Notes under the pieces: generated by a model | Seen by the model: the letters and a program-made list of their open reading frames with translations, nothing else | Database searches by the model: none | What the model was told of the DNA's origin: nothing | NCBI RefSeq assembly: GCF_019801465.1 | Contig: NZ_JAHVJA010000001.1 | Span: 124,001 to 188,000 of the forward strand | From: Leisingera daeponensis | Lineage (GTDB): Bacteria; Pseudomonadota; Alphaproteobacteria; Rhodobacterales; Rhodobacteraceae | Direction of reading: 5' to 3' | Length of the DNA: 64,000 nucleotides | Made by a program: the position numbers and the translations under genes | Shown here: positions 8,306-17,943 of the stretch, in pieces | How the letters are laid out: the number at the start of each line of letters is the position of its first letter | How positions within the stretch are numbered: position 1 is the stretch's first letter

Positions 8306-8665
8306 TCAGCTGCCGGGCACTTCCTTGAAGGAGATCGACTCGCCGCAGCCGCAGGCCTCGGCGACATTGGGGTTGTTAAACTTGAAGCCGCTTTCCAAGA
8401 GCGTCACCTCATAGTCGATCTCGGTGCCGAACAGGAACATCTGCGCCATCGGGGCGATCAGGATGCGGGCGCCGTCTTGCTCGACCACCTCGTCATTGGG
8501 GTCGGCCTGGTCGACATATTCCATGGTGTATTCCATGCCCGCGCAGCCGCCCTTCTTGACGCCGATGCGCAGGCCGGCGCGGCCGTCCTTTATCATCAGC
8601 TTGGCGATCTGGGCCGCAGCCTTGGGCGTCATGGTCACCGCCTGTTTGCCGGGAATGCCGAACAT
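8306..8665 (-). CDS. A-type iron-sulfur cluster carrier (IscA/ErpA/SufA family)
   Basis: Cytoplasmic protein of 119 residues, slightly longer than usual because of a short N-terminal stretch. The three cluster-binding cysteines are present: Cys41 in KKGGCAGMEY, and Cys105 and Cys107 in ACGCGES. The family accepts Fe-S clusters and delivers them to client proteins. A GGAG site lies just upstream of the ATG at 8665. The gene stands alone rather than in a suf or isc cluster, so it cannot be assigned to ErpA, IscA or SufA from context. A second Fe-S maturation gene, sufT, lies 1.5 kb away on the same strand. Confidence 0.9.
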   Translation of the reverse strand: MFGIPGKQAVTMTPKAAAQIAKLMIKDGRAGLRIGVKKGGCAGMEYTMEYVDQADPNDEVVEQDGARILIAPMAQMFLFGTEIDYEVTLLESGFKFNNPNVAEACGCGESISFKEVPGS

Positions 8666-8765
8666 GTATGTCTCCTTGCGCTTCCCCTGTTATCTAGGGT
8701 GGCTGCGGGGGCGGCTCAACCCCCACATGCGGCGGGGCCGGAGAATAACATACACTTGTTATGCG

Positions 8766-8804
8766 GAAATAAAAGCGGCCGCCTCCTGGGCAGGGAGGCG
8801 GCCG
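8766..8804 (-). terminator. Terminator of the glycerophosphodiesterase gene
   Basis: Perfect 11-base arms CGGCCGCCTCC (8776-8786) and GGAGGCGGCCG (8794-8804). Read on the reverse strand the stem is followed by CTTTTATTT, a good T tract. It lies 38 bases beyond the stop of the gene at 8842-10065. Confidence 0.85.
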
Positions 8805-8841
8805 GTGATGGGGGTGTCCGTCATTTGGGGAGGGACGGGCG

Positions 8842-10065
8842 TCAGAGCCCCATGCAGTTCGCGTAATAGGTGGTGGTGGCGGGCCAGTCGGAGAACACGC
8901 CCTCAACCCCCACATCCCGGGCCAGAACATCCAGCAGCTGGTAATACATGCTGTCATCGGTGGTCAGGCCGGAAACCGACTGGAAGTACCAGCCGCCGCC
9001 CGAGGCCAGCGGGCCGGAGCGTTCCAGGGTCCAGGTGATCAGCTTGAGGCCTGCCGCCTTGGCCGCCTTGGCGTAAGCCGAGGGCACGATCTTGCCGTCT
9101 TCCGAGGTGACCAGCATCCACATCGGCGGGGCGATGTAGTTGACGCCCTTGGCGTGCAGCTCCGCAAAGTCGTGCGGGAAGGTCGCCGGGTTGTTGTGGT
9201 CAAAGCCGTCGAGGTCGTAGCTGGCGTCGAGGAACACCGCCTGCTTGCCGAACTCCGGCTCGTTTTCAATCCAGTAGAGCACATCGTCGAGGTTGAAGCT
9301 TTGCGCCCAGACGTCCGAGGCCGGGATGCCGGCGGCCTTGTATTCGTCGATCAGCTTCTGGGCATAGTCAGCCTGGCTGAAGCCGTTGAAGGGCATTTCC
9401 ACCGCGGGAGATTTCAGCTCCGGGGTGAACTTGGCGCCAAGCGATTTGAACAGCTCGATCGATTCCGCGTGGGTCATCGACGTGGCGTCATCCGCAAACA
9501 GGGTGGAGCGCCAGCCGGCGGTGCCGCCCTGATAGGCTGCGGCGGTCAGGGCAGTCTTGTCGGCGCTGTCCATCTTGGGCTGCAGGGTGCGGAACTCTGC
9601 CAGGGTGATTTCGGAGGTGCGGCACTCGGCAGCGGCGGGGGTCCCGCCGTCCGCCGGGGTGAAGGGGGTAATGCAAGTGTCCGCCAGGTCCGAGGTCAGG
9701 ATGTTGGTGGTGGTGTGCAGGTCGTTCTGGGCGTGACGGCAGACCAGCTCCAGATCCTTGGTGAAGGTGACGTCGCATTCCAGGATGCCCGCGCCCATCT
9801 GGGCGGCGGCGATATTGGATTCGACGGTGTGCTCCGGGAACAGCAGCGGCGCGCCGCGGTGGCCGATGGAGAAATCCGTGCGCTGCGGCGTCTGGCCCAG
9901 GCAGGACTGCAGGTTGTCCTTGAGCGCGCCCTCGGGCAGCTTGGAGATCAGATAGGCGGGGCGGGGGCCGTAGCTGAGGCCCGCATCCGCCGCAGCCGGG
10001 GGATTGCCGGCGAAGGCGGCGGTGGACAAAAGCAGGGCAGCTGCCGCGGGCAGGGCAAGGCGCAT
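8842..10065 (-). CDS. Periplasmic glycerophosphodiester phosphodiesterase (GlpQ type)
   Basis: Protein of 407 residues with a Sec signal peptide ([20 protein letters not shown]). It hydrolyses glycerophosphodiesters to glycerol 3-phosphate and an alcohol. The GDPD signature is complete: His69-Arg70 in SIGHRGAP, Glu79, Glu96 and Asp98 in [10 protein letters not shown] (metal ligands), and His111 in CRHAQNDL, the second catalytic His. Later blocks TPELKSP and VFSDWPATT also suit the family. It is longer than E. coli GlpQ and has Cys residues that could form disulfides in the periplasm. It stands alone, with no glpT nearby, and has its own terminator. Confidence 0.9.
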   Translation of the reverse strand: MRLALPAAAALLLSTAAFAGNPPAAADAGLSYGPRPAYLISKLPEGALKDNLQSCLGQTPQRTDFSIGHRGAPLLFPEHTVESNIAAAQMGAGILECDVTFTKDLELVCRHAQNDLHTTTNILTSDLADTCITPFTPADGGTPAAAECRTSEITLAEFRTLQPKMDSADKTALTAAAYQGGTAGWRSTLFADDATSMTHAESIELFKSLGAKFTPELKSPAVEMPFNGFSQADYAQKLIDEYKAAGIPASDVWAQSFNLDDVLYWIENEPEFGKQAVFLDASYDLDGFDHNNPATFPHDFAELHAKGVNYIAPPMWMLVTSEDGKIVPSAYAKAAKAAGLKLITWTLERSGPLASGGGWYFQSVSGLTTDDSMYYQLLDVLARDVGVEGVFSDWPATTTYYANCMGL

Positions 10066-10187
10066 GGAAAGGTCTCCGGTTGGTCACATTCGCGGCGAGA
10101 GTGGCGCGCAAATGTAACAGCCGGGTTGCGCCCGCATGACGGGCGCAAGAAGGTCTTGTAACACCTGAAGCGGAGTGGCGGCCGGGC

Positions 10188-10550
10188 TTACATGAAGCCC
10201 AGTTCGAGGCGGGCCTCGTCAGACATCATCTCCATGCCCCAGGGCGGCTCCCAGGTGAGCTCGACATCGACGCTCTTGATGCCGGGCACGGGGGAGATCG
10301 CATCGACCAGCCAGCCCGGCATCTCGCCGGCCACCGGGCAGCCCGGCGCGGTCAGAGTCATGATGATCTTCACGTCGTTCTCGTCAGTGATGTCGATGGT
10401 GTAGATCAGCCCCAGTTCATAGATGTTCACCGGGATTTCCGGGTCATACACGGTGCGGCAGGCGTCGACGACGGCTTCGTACAGCGGGTGGCTGACGGAG
10501 GAGGGCGCGATCAGAGGGGCGCCTTCGAGCGGTTCGGCAGGGTTGGTCAT
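10188..10550 (-). CDS. sufT: SufT-like Fe-S maturation protein (MIP18/DUF59)
   Basis: Small cytoplasmic protein of 120 residues with one DUF59 domain. It has the family marks YDPEIPVNIYELGLIY (Asp36 to Tyr50) and TAPGCPVAGEMP with the conserved Cys71. SufT proteins help Fe-S cluster assembly, mainly under high demand for clusters. The N-terminal twenty residues are a variable leader. It is usually found at the end of suf operons, but here it stands alone. A related family member, PaaD, is excluded because no phenylacetate genes are near. A TATATA box at 10580-10585 on the reverse strand lies about 30 bases before the start. Confidence 0.87.
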   Translation of the reverse strand: MTNPAEPLEGAPLIAPSSVSHPLYEAVVDACRTVYDPEIPVNIYELGLIYTIDITDENDVKIIMTLTAPGCPVAGEMPGWLVDAISPVPGIKSVDVELTWEPPWGMEMMSDEARLELGFM

Positions 10551-10579
10551 GAGGATCCCGGTTTGATTTTCCGACGGTT

Positions 10580-10610
10580 TATATAGGAAATATGCGGCCC
10601 GGCGTCCAGA
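10580..10610 (-). promoter_or_regulatory. Possible promoter of sufT
   Basis: On the reverse strand a CTGGAC hexamer (about 10604-10609) is followed after 18 bases by TATATA (10580-10585). The -10 element is good and the -35 is weak. Confidence 0.35.
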
Positions 10611-10793
10611 GGCGGCGGGCGCTAAGCTGCCGCCCGGTTGCCTTGCCCTGGGAACGCAAATATTTGATTTGCACCCGGATTCGCGCTAAGTTGTGGCTCC
10701 CCCATAATGTTTTCGTGAAGGCTGCCATGCTGCAGCGGACCGGTGTGCGATTGCCGTCCGCACCGCGGTCCTTGGCGGGTCCGGGGAGGAGCC

Positions 10794-11549
10794 GTGCCTG
10801 AGCTGTTTGCATTCCGCCGCGCATCTGCACGCATTCTGCTGGCAGCTCTTGCGCTTTTAGCCGCTGCCGCTCTGGCCCGGGCCGAGGGCAGCTGGCAGTG
10901 GCAGCTGACCCCCTTTGTCCTGGCGCCTTCCATCGACAGCACCACTGAATTGGGCCGCAGCGGCGGAGATGTGGAGATTGATGCCGGTGATGCCTTTGAC
11001 CAGCTGCAAGCCGGCGGGATGCTGCAGTTTGAGGGGGTTCACAGCAGCAATCTGGGGTTCCGCCTGCGGTATTCGATACTGGACGCCGATGCGGACGGGG
11101 CAACCGAAATGGGCCCGGCCTCTGTGCGCTATGACCAGAATCTGGGCGAGGCGGTGCTGACGTACAGGTTTGCCCGGGGCCGCAACCGGTTCGAGGTGTT
11201 CGGGGGGCTGCGCCACTGGGAGGTGGATGTGACCGCCGCCGTGCCGGGCGGCACCCTGCGGCGGGGCGCGGACTGGACAGATCCGATCGCGGGCTTCCGC
11301 TGGGAGCGCCGCCTGTCGGATGATATCAGCTTGGCGCTGGAGGCCGACATCGGTTTGGGCGGCGGCTCCGACAAAAGCTGGTCGGCCATGGGCGGCGTGA
11401 TCTACGACCGCTGGGAGCGGGCCTCGATCTATGTCATGTACCGCGGGCTGGGGGTGGACTATCAGGAAGGCATCCGCGGCACCGGCAGCTTCTTCCGCCA
11501 TGATGCAGTCACGCACAGCCTGCTGGCTGGGGTCGGGTTCCGGTTCTGA
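10794..11549 (+). CDS. Outer-membrane beta-barrel protein, function unknown
   Basis: Predicted 251-residue outer-membrane protein. The GTG at 10794 has GGGGAGGA four bases ahead and begins a signal peptide ending near ALARA. The mature part alternates polar and hydrophobic residues in strand-like blocks (FRLRYSIL, AVLTYRFARG, NRFEVFGGLRHWEV, SIYVMYRGLGV) and ends in GVGFRF, a terminal Phe as in Bam-inserted barrels. Size suits an eight- or ten-stranded barrel. It resembles porin-family proteins of Rhodobacteraceae, but I cannot name a substrate. It is a single gene in the opposite direction to its neighbours, and a CAAATATTTG palindrome lies upstream at 10657-10666. Confidence 0.7.
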   Translation: MPELFAFRRASARILLAALALLAAAALARAEGSWQWQLTPFVLAPSIDSTTELGRSGGDVEIDAGDAFDQLQAGGMLQFEGVHSSNLGFRLRYSILDADADGATEMGPASVRYDQNLGEAVLTYRFARGRNRFEVFGGLRHWEVDVTAAVPGGTLRRGADWTDPIAGFRWERRLSDDISLALEADIGLGGGSDKSWSAMGGVIYDRWERASIYVMYRGLGVDYQEGIRGTGSFFRHDAVTHSLLAGVGFRF

Positions 11550-11602
11550 CAGCCGGTCAAGGAGACCGGGCGCGCGCGGCTGCAGCACCCCCGGCCGGAA
11601 GA

Positions 11603-11878
11603 TCAATCGTTGATATCGTGGTCGAAAGTCTTCACCTGGCCCTTGGGCAGGGCGAAGTAGCGGCGCATCACCAGCCAAGCGGTCAGCGACAGGGCGGCGA
11701 AGATTAGCAGCAGCGGCGGCAGGCTGATGCTGGCGCCTGCCAGCAGCAGCAGGGTGACGACCGCCGCGCCGATGGCAAAGCCCAGGAAAACGAAGCCCGG
11801 CACCAGCACCTCGAGGATGGCCAGGGCCAGGGCGGCTGCGCCCCAGACCCACCACAAGGCCCAGAAAGGGGCGTCCAT
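11603..11878 (-). CDS. NfeD-like membrane protein, short form
   Basis: A 91-residue inner-membrane protein with two or three hydrophobic segments (about 5-35 and 42-68) and a short charged tail with no room for the OB-fold domain of full NfeD. NfeD proteins are encoded with SPFH proteins and may control their stability or assembly. The ATG at 11878 shares one base with the stop of the upstream SPFH gene (TGATG), giving tight coupling; a GTG at 11881 is an alternative start. The pair matches the usual two-gene SPFH-NfeD operon. Confidence 0.82.
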   Translation of the reverse strand: MDAPFWALWWVWGAAALALAILEVLVPGFVFLGFAIGAAVVTLLLLAGASISLPPLLLIFAALSLTAWLVMRRYFALPKGQVKTFDHDIND

Positions 11879-12768
11879 CACTTTCCTCCCTTCAGCAGGT
11901 TGAAGGCGTTGCCGAAGGCCTCCAGTGCGTGGGCAGGAACCACGATGGTCTGCTTGCCCTCGCCCTTGCCAAGCGCGGTCAGCGATTCCACCTGTTTCAG
12001 CGCCACCTGATACTGCGCCGCCTCAAGCCCGTTTTCGGCAATGGCCTTGGCGACAACTTCGGTCGCGTAGGCTTCGGCCTCGGCCTGGATGCGGCGGGCC
12101 TTAGCGGTCTGTTCGGCGGCGTAGAGCTCGGCGTCGGCCTGCAGCTCCACGGCGCGCTTCTGACCCTCGGCCTTGGTCACCTCGGCCCGGCGGGCGCGCT
12201 CGGCATTGAGCTGTTGCAGCATGGCGTCGCGGGTCGCCTGGTCCAGGTTCACATCGAGGATCTCGGCGCGGGTCACCTCGATGCCCCAGTCGTCCACCGC
12301 GGTCTCGACCGCTTCCTGAATGCGGGTGATCAGCTGGGCGCGGTTCGATTGCACCTCGTCCAGATCCATCTTGCCGATCTCGGCGCGGACGATGCCGGCC
12401 ACGGTGGTAGCGATGGCGCCGTCCACGTCACGGATCCGGTAGACGGTCTTTTCCGGCTCCAGGATGCGGTAGAACACCGAGGTGTCGATCTGTACCAGAA
12501 CGTTGTCCTTGGTGATTGCGTCCTGGGTGGCGTTTGGGAGCTGGCGTTCCAGAATCGAGATCTTGTGGCGGGCCACATCCAGGAAGGGCACGATGAAGTT
12601 GATGCCCGGCCCCAGCACCGAGTGCAGGCGGCCGAAGCGTTCGACCACATATTTTTCCGATTGCGGCACGATCTTGATGCCCTTCAGGATCACGATGATC
12701 AGCAGAACGGCACCCAGCAGGTACAGAAGATTGCCGGACAGAAGGTCGAGGAACAGGTCTTCGTTCAT
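11878..12768 (-). CDS. SPFH/stomatin-family membrane protein (QmcA-like)
   Basis: A 296-residue protein with one N-terminal membrane helix (about 12-32), then a prohibitin/stomatin domain (VPQSEKYVVERFGR, GINFIVPFLDVARHKISILE, VQIDTSVFYRI) and a long Ala/Glu-rich coiled coil (NAERARRAEVTKAEGQKRA and following) that drives oligomerisation. The family forms large membrane rings or microdomains and often binds FtsH-type proteases. I prefer the ATG at 12768 (AAAGGA seven bases upstream). A GTG at 12879 would add a Pro/Ala-rich leader of 37 residues without a good ribosome site. It is translationally coupled to the NfeD-like gene. Confidence 0.88.
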   Translation of the reverse strand: MNEDLFLDLLSGNLLYLLGAVLLIIVILKGIKIVPQSEKYVVERFGRLHSVLGPGINFIVPFLDVARHKISILERQLPNATQDAITKDNVLVQIDTSVFYRILEPEKTVYRIRDVDGAIATTVAGIVRAEIGKMDLDEVQSNRAQLITRIQEAVETAVDDWGIEVTRAEILDVNLDQATRDAMLQQLNAERARRAEVTKAEGQKRAVELQADAELYAAEQTAKARRIQAEAEAYATEVVAKAIAENGLEAAQYQVALKQVESLTALGKGEGKQTIVVPAHALEAFGNAFNLLKGGK

Positions 12769-12999
12769 GTAAAATTCCTTTGGTTGGTCAGCGGGGGCTG
12801 CAGGAGCCGGGGCACCCGGGTCCGGCGGCCCGCCGGGCAGGGGCTGTGCGCCGGAAGTCTTGTCCTTGTTCAATGACACGCCCCGTTGTGTGCAACGGTA
12901 TACAAGTGGGTGTTAGCGGTGCCGGTTTCAAGAGTTTCCAAGCGTATATGACGCCCGGCAGTCCAGGCTGGCAAGCCCGGAGGGGCTTGCCGCGCGGTG

Positions 13000-14406
13000 T
13001 CAGCTGCTGGAGGGTTTGAGCCGCCGCATCGGCGCCGGGCGCACCCGGTCTTCGATTTCGCTGTAAATCAGCCCGGCAATGTTCTTGGAGGAGGTTTTTT
13101 CGATCCCCTCCAGCCCGGGGGAGGAGTTCACCTCAAGCACCTTGGGGCCGGTTTCCGAGCGCAGGAGGTCGACGCCCGCCACATTGAGCCCGAAGGCCTT
13201 GGCTGCGCGGACGGCGGTGGCGCGCTCCTCCTTGCTGATGCGGACTGACTCGGCGCTGCCGCCCAGATGCAGGTTGGACCGGAAGTCGCCTTCTGCACCG
13301 GAGCGTTTCATCGACGCAACCACCTTGGAGCCGACCACGAAGCAGCGGATGTCCACGCCCGCGGCCTCCTTGACGAATTGCTGCACCAGAAAGTTGGCCT
13401 TGAGCCCGCGGAAGGCGGTGATGACGCTTTCGGCGGCCTTCTTGGTTTCAGCCAGCACCACGCCTTTGCCTTGGGTGCTTTCCAGCAGCTTCACGATCAG
13501 CGGCGCGCCGCCCACGATATGGATCAGGCTGCCGGTGTCCTTGGGCGAGGCGGCGAAAGCGGTGGCAGGCATGCCGATCTTGTGACGCGCAAGGATCTGA
13601 TGCGCGTGCAGCTTGTCGCGGCTGGCGGTGATGCCTTCGGATCCGTTGACGCAGAAGGTGCCCAGGGTTTCGAACTGGCGCAGCAGTGCGGTGCCGTACT
13701 GGGTGACAGAAGCGCCGATGCGCGGGATTACCGCATCATAGCGGGGCAGGCGCTTGCCATCGTAGTGGATCTCCGGCGCCAGCGCGTTCAGGGCCATGTA
13801 GCAGCGGGTGGTGTTGATCACCTCCACCGTGTGGCCGCGGAGTTCGCCCTCTTCCACCAGGCGGCGGGTGGAATAATTGTCTTCGCGGCTGAGCACGGCG
13901 ATGCGCAGGGCGCGTTTGGGGGCGGATTTGCGGATGTTGGCGGAGGCGTAGACGGAATAGTCCAGCGCCGGCTGGCACATGCGCTCGCCGGGCACGACGG
14001 TCACGTTTTCGGTCAGCGCCTGGCGGCCCAGCAGCATGTGCTTGGCCATGCCGCGCCGGTCGGTCAGTGTCAGCTCCACCGGCCAGGACTGGCCGCCGAT
14101 TTCCAGCGCGGTCTCGATCACAAAGCGCATCTCGCTTTCGCCGTTAGACGAGGTGACCTCGCGCCGGTCCTTGATCAGGGCGGAGCAGGGGATTTCCAGA
14201 TCGTACTGGCCGGGAATGGGGTGCACCATGAAGCGCACCTTGGGGGCGCTTGCCGGGCCGAAGGTTTCGATCCCGGTGGCATGCAGCGACGATGTGCGGG
14301 CGCCGGTGTCGACCTTGACCCGCAGGGCGGGCAGGCCGAGGTCCGGCAGGCTGACCCATTCCTCCCAGCCGAGTTTCAATTTCGGTGCGGGGTCGGCTGT
14401 GGACAT
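13000..14406 (-). CDS. rimK: RimB-like aspartic protease fused to RimK-type ATP-grasp ligase
   Basis: A 468-residue fusion. Residues about 1-150 form the retropepsin-like RimB/DUF785 domain with [14 protein letters not shown] (Asp33-Thr-Gly). Residues about 165-460 form a RimK ATP-grasp ligase: [15 protein letters not shown] at its start, [44 protein letters not shown], and metal ligands in [15 protein letters not shown]. In E. coli RimK adds Glu residues to ribosomal protein S6 and can make poly-alpha-glutamate; RimB trims them in pseudomonads. One chain carrying both would add and remove the tag. The ribosomal target is not proven here. No neighbour gives a functional link. Confidence 0.85.
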   Translation of the reverse strand: MSTADPAPKLKLGWEEWVSLPDLGLPALRVKVDTGARTSSLHATGIETFGPASAPKVRFMVHPIPGQYDLEIPCSALIKDRREVTSSNGESEMRFVIETALEIGGQSWPVELTLTDRRGMAKHMLLGRQALTENVTVVPGERMCQPALDYSVYASANIRKSAPKRALRIAVLSREDNYSTRRLVEEGELRGHTVEVINTTRCYMALNALAPEIHYDGKRLPRYDAVIPRIGASVTQYGTALLRQFETLGTFCVNGSEGITASRDKLHAHQILARHKIGMPATAFAASPKDTGSLIHIVGGAPLIVKLLESTQGKGVVLAETKKAAESVITAFRGLKANFLVQQFVKEAAGVDIRCFVVGSKVVASMKRSGAEGDFRSNLHLGGSAESVRISKEERATAVRAAKAFGLNVAGVDLLRSETGPKVLEVNSSPGLEGIEKTSSKNIAGLIYSEIEDRVRPAPMRRLKPSSS

Positions 14407-14475
14407 GCGCGGGGCTCCTTGGCATTAGGGGGAATCACCGGTGTGCCGGTTTGATTGTAACGGCAGGAATACGAG

Positions 14476-15606
14476 ATGGCAGAGCTTTTCAACTTTGAAC
14501 TGAAGGCAACCGACGGCAAGGCGCGCGCAGGTGTCATAAACACCCCGCGCGGTGAAATCCGCACCCCTGCCTTCATGCCGGTTGGGACGGCTGCGACGGT
14601 GAAGGCGATGATGCCGGAAAGCGTGCGCGCCACCGGTGCCGATATCCTGCTGGGCAACACCTACCATCTGATGCTGCGGCCGACGGCGGAGCGGATTGAC
14701 CGGCTGGGCGGCTTGCACAAGTTCATGAACTGGGAGCGCCCGATCCTGACCGACAGCGGCGGCTTCCAGGTGATGTCGCTGGCGGGGCTCAGGAAGCTCA
14801 CCGAGAAGGGTGTGACCTTTAAGTCCCACGTCGACGGCTCCAAACATGAGCTGACGCCGGAACGGTCGATGGAGATCCAGGGGCTCTTGGGGTCGGACAT
14901 CGTGATGTGTTTCGATGAATGCCCGGCGCTGCCTGCGGACCGCGACCGGATTGCTGAATCGATGCGCCTGTCGATGCGCTGGGCGGAGCGGAGCCGCGAG
15001 GCTTTCGGCGACCGGCCGGGCCACGCGCTGTTCGGGATCATGCAGGGCGGGTTGGAGCAGGACCTGCGCGAGGAAAGCGCCGAGGCGCTGAAACAGATCG
15101 GGTTCGAGGGCTACGCGGTCGGCGGCCTGGCTGTCGGAGAGGGGCAGGCGGCGATGTTCGACTGCCTGGATTACGCCCCCGGTTTCCTGCCCGAGGACAA
15201 GCCGCGTTACCTGATGGGGGTGGGCAAGCCCGACGACATCGTCGGCGCGGTGGCGCGCGGCATCGATATGATGGACTGCGTGCTGCCGTCGCGTTCCGGC
15301 CGGACCGGCCAGGCGTTCACCCGCTACGGCGTCGTGAACATCAAGAACGCCCGCCACCAGGACGATCCGCGGCCGCTGGACGAGCACTGCAGCTGTCCGG
15401 CGTGCTCGAACTACTCCCGCGCTTACCTGCACCATGTGTTCCGGTCGAACGAGATGATTTCGGGCATGCTGCTGACCTGGCACAACCTGCATTATTTCCA
15501 GGAGATCATGCAGGGAATGCGTGATGCGATTGCTGCCGGGACGTTCGACGCCTGGCAGAAGGACTTTCACGACACCCGCGCGCAGGGGGATATTGAGCGG
15601 TTGTGA
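14476..15606 (+). CDS. tgt: tRNA-guanine transglycosylase
   Basis: Swaps guanine 34 for preQ1 in tRNAs with GUN anticodons (Asp, Asn, His, Tyr), the first tRNA-bound step of queuosine synthesis. The 376-residue barrel is normal in length. Asp93 in [10 protein letters not shown] is the general acid/base, and the nucleophilic Asp lies in [17 protein letters not shown]. The zinc site is complete ([16 protein letters not shown]). Residues at QGGLE and GGLAVGEG contact the base. No queA or queF is adjacent. The window also holds three copies of tRNA-Asp(GTC), a substrate of this enzyme. Confidence 0.96.
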   Translation: MAELFNFELKATDGKARAGVINTPRGEIRTPAFMPVGTAATVKAMMPESVRATGADILLGNTYHLMLRPTAERIDRLGGLHKFMNWERPILTDSGGFQVMSLAGLRKLTEKGVTFKSHVDGSKHELTPERSMEIQGLLGSDIVMCFDECPALPADRDRIAESMRLSMRWAERSREAFGDRPGHALFGIMQGGLEQDLREESAEALKQIGFEGYAVGGLAVGEGQAAMFDCLDYAPGFLPEDKPRYLMGVGKPDDIVGAVARGIDMMDCVLPSRSGRTGQAFTRYGVVNIKNARHQDDPRPLDEHCSCPACSNYSRAYLHHVFRSNEMISGMLLTWHNLHYFQEIMQGMRDAIAAGTFDAWQKDFHDTRAQGDIERL

Positions 15607-15652
15607 CGCTGGGAGCAGCGGCGGGCGCACATCTTTTCGTGAACGATGTATG

Positions 15653-15676
15653 GGCTGCCCCTTGGGGCGGCCTTTT
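15653..15676 (+). terminator. Terminator of tgt
   Basis: GGCTGCCCC (15653-15661) pairs with GGGGCGGCC (15664-15672), with one G-T pair, and is followed by TTTT then AACATTTT. It lies 47 bases after the tgt stop. Confidence 0.75.
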
Positions 15677-15858
15677 AACATTTTGACCGCAAGGCATTTT
15701 TTCTGCTTGGCCGGGGGGCGTCCGCTGCGCGGGCCGGGAAAAAGGCAGCCCGCGGTTAACATTCCTGAGACTGGAGGGTTGAAAGGGGCTGGCGGGATGC
15801 ACAGCTCCTTCCGGGCAACATTCCTGTTGCTGGAAACTTTGACCGGAGGGAAATCCCC

Positions 15859-16941
15859 GTGACCCAAGAATTGTTTTCCGCCAGCGCCGCTGGCGCGATC
15901 GAGCTGAAGAACCGCATCGTGATGGCGCCCCTGACCCGCAACCGGGCCGACGACCAGACCGGCGAGGTGCTGGACCGGCATGTGGAATACTACGCCCAGC
16001 GGGCCGGCGCCGGGCTGATCATCACCGAGGGCAGCCAGATCAGCGCCGAGGCCAAGGGCTATATCCAGACCCCCGGCATCCACACGGCCGCGCAGGCCGC
16101 CGCCTGGCGCAAGGTCACCGATGCGGTTCATGCGAAGGGCGGCAAGATCGTCATCCAGCTGTGGCATGTGGGCCGGATCACCCATGACTCACTGCTGCCC
16201 GAAGGCACCAAGGCTGTGTCGTCCACCGATGCGGCGGCTGAGGCCCAGACCTTCACCCATGAGGGATTTGTGCCGACCTCCAAGCCGCAGGCGCTGAGCG
16301 CAGAGGGCATTCAGCGGGTCGTTGAGGACTATGTGCAGGCGGCGAAATACGCCAAGGACGCAGGCTTTGACGGGGTCGAGCTGCATGCCGCCAACGGCTA
16401 CCTGCTGGAGCAGTTCCTGAAGGACGGGGTGAACACCCGCACCGACGGCTATGGCGGCTCGCCCAAGAACCGCGCCCGGATCGTGTTCGAGATCCTGGAC
16501 GGGCTGCTGACGGTCTGGGAGGCTGGCCGCATCGGCCTGCGCCTGTCGCCCTTTGCCACCTTCAATGACGTGTCGGACAGCGATCCCATCGGCCTTTACA
16601 CACCGCTTATCCAGCGGCTGAACAGCTACGGTCTGGCTTATCTGCACATGGTCGAGGGCGAGACCGGCGGTGCCCGCGAGGGCGATTTCGGGGCGCTGCG
16701 CAAGCTTTATACCGGCACCTATATGGCCAACAACGGCTATGACCGCAAAACCGCGCTGGCGCGGACAGCAGCCGGTGAGGCGGATCTGGTGGCCTTCGGC
16801 CGCCCGTTCATTGCCAACCCGGATCTGGCGGCCAGGCTGGCAGCGGACGCGCCGCTGAACGAGGGTAATCCGGATACCTACTACGGCGGAGGGGACGAAG
16901 GGTATACGGACTACCCGGCGCTGCAGCAGGCGGCTGAGTAG
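15859..16941 (+). CDS. Alkene reductase, Old Yellow Enzyme family
   Basis: FMN-dependent NAD(P)H oxidoreductase of 360 residues that reduces activated C=C bonds of enones, maleimides or nitro compounds. Markers: MAPLTRNRA with Thr26 near the flavin, IVIQLWHVGR, His176 and Asn179 in ELHAANGYLL (hydrogen-bond pair for the substrate carbonyl), the proton donor Tyr181, and GYGGSPKNRAR. The C-terminal VAFGRPFIANPDLA closes the FMN phosphate site. It belongs to the classical NemA/XenB branch. The GTG start at 15859 has GGAGGG nine bases upstream. There is no linked regulator of the NemR type, so the inducer is unknown. Confidence 0.92.
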   Translation: MTQELFSASAAGAIELKNRIVMAPLTRNRADDQTGEVLDRHVEYYAQRAGAGLIITEGSQISAEAKGYIQTPGIHTAAQAAAWRKVTDAVHAKGGKIVIQLWHVGRITHDSLLPEGTKAVSSTDAAAEAQTFTHEGFVPTSKPQALSAEGIQRVVEDYVQAAKYAKDAGFDGVELHAANGYLLEQFLKDGVNTRTDGYGGSPKNRARIVFEILDGLLTVWEAGRIGLRLSPFATFNDVSDSDPIGLYTPLIQRLNSYGLAYLHMVEGETGGAREGDFGALRKLYTGTYMANNGYDRKTALARTAAGEADLVAFGRPFIANPDLAARLAADAPLNEGNPDTYYGGGDEGYTDYPALQQAAE

Positions 16942-17054
16942 GTCCGGGCAGTCCGGATCAGGGCGGCGGGGCATTCTGCGCCTCGCCGCCGCAGCGTTCA
17001 CGGGTTGTGAAGACCTCACGGCTACGCTTGCCCGAAAATGCGGGGAGGATGGCG

Positions 17055-17708
17055 ATGATCCGGTATCAGGCATTGGCTGTTGCGGCTTTTCTGAGCGGCA
17101 GTTCCGGCGTTCTGGCGCAGACGGTGCAGACCGCACCGGGATCGCTTGCCGAAGCCTCCAGTTTCTTCAAGGCGCCGCGGCTGGATGGCTGCACGGTGCC
17201 GCTGGAGGACCTGGCCAAGGGCGGCGCGCAGGCGCTGCGCGGGCAGTGGGTCGTGCAGAAGGGGCCGGGCGAGGCCGGGCTGGCCGCGGGCGGGCGGATC
17301 GAGATGGTGCCGCTGCCGCAGCGCACGGGCGAGGTATTGTCGCTGCGATTCCGCAATGGGCGGCTGGTGGCCGATTCCGCCGCCTTGGGGTTCCTGCCCA
17401 TCGGGGTGGAGGACCGGGCGCCATTGAAGCCCGGCACAGGCCTGAGGGCTGAAAGCGTGGGCCGCGGCGATCTGGCCGAAGGCACGGAGGTTTATCTCGA
17501 TGAGCTGACGCTTGGGGCGCTGCCCTGCGGCGCCGACCGGATGCTGCGGCTGAACCTGCTGGCAGAACGCGAGTCCGGCACCGGAAAGGTGCTGCGGCAG
17601 GATATCCGCCTGTTCCTGGTCGACCAGGGCCGGATGAGCGGAACCTACCGCGAAACCGGGCCGGGCGGGCGGCTGGAGCGCGGCCTGATCACGCTGCTGC
17701 GGCGCTGA
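17055..17708 (+). CDS. Secreted protein of unknown function
   Basis: A 217-residue protein with an N-terminal signal peptide (MIRYQALAVAAFLSGSSGVLA, cleavage near LAQ), so exported to the periplasm. I do not recognise the family. The mature part holds only two Cys (in LDGCTVP and ALPCGAD), which might form a disulfide, and beta-rich stretches such as EVLSLRFRNGRLVADS, DIRLFLVDQG and ERGLITLLRR. The ATG at 17055 is chosen because GGGGAGG lies six bases ahead; an in-frame ATG at 17049 is too close to that site. It lies between the OYE gene and lon with no overlap, so no function follows from context. Confidence 0.7.
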   Translation: MIRYQALAVAAFLSGSSGVLAQTVQTAPGSLAEASSFFKAPRLDGCTVPLEDLAKGGAQALRGQWVVQKGPGEAGLAAGGRIEMVPLPQRTGEVLSLRFRNGRLVADSAALGFLPIGVEDRAPLKPGTGLRAESVGRGDLAEGTEVYLDELTLGALPCGADRMLRLNLLAERESGTGKVLRQDIRLFLVDQGRMSGTYRETGPGGRLERGLITLLRR

Positions 17709-17722
17709 TCGGTGCGGCAGAG

Positions 17723-17731
17723 TTATCCACA
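17723..17731 (+). promoter_or_regulatory. Single perfect DnaA box
   Basis: TTATCCACA, the DnaA consensus 9-mer, stands 15 bases after the preceding gene and about 210 bases before lon. It is alone and no AT-rich unwinding region is near, so it is not an origin. It may be chance or a DnaA-titration or regulatory site. Confidence 0.4.
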
Positions 17732-17943
17732 GGGGCGCCCGGCGCGGCCTTCATCATTTGCTCACCCTTCCTGCATTTGCGCCCTTGTGGTCCCGGCGCG
17801 CAGCGGGCAAGGTGAGCCCCAGCCTTGAGGTGCCGCGGTTGAAAACCCAAAACCGCCCCACCAAGTAAAGACATCCAATGAGGAGACGGGCCAAAGCTGC
17901 CAATACCGGGGCCGGGCCGTCTTGCCTAACCAAAGGACCGAGT

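Noticed and set aside
17723-17731. DnaA box as a replication origin
   Set aside because: Single box, no AT-rich region, no dnaA, parAB or gidA nearby.
17824-17851. Heat-shock (RpoH) promoter for lon
   Set aside because: The -10 region is poor; kept only as a remark in the lon entry.
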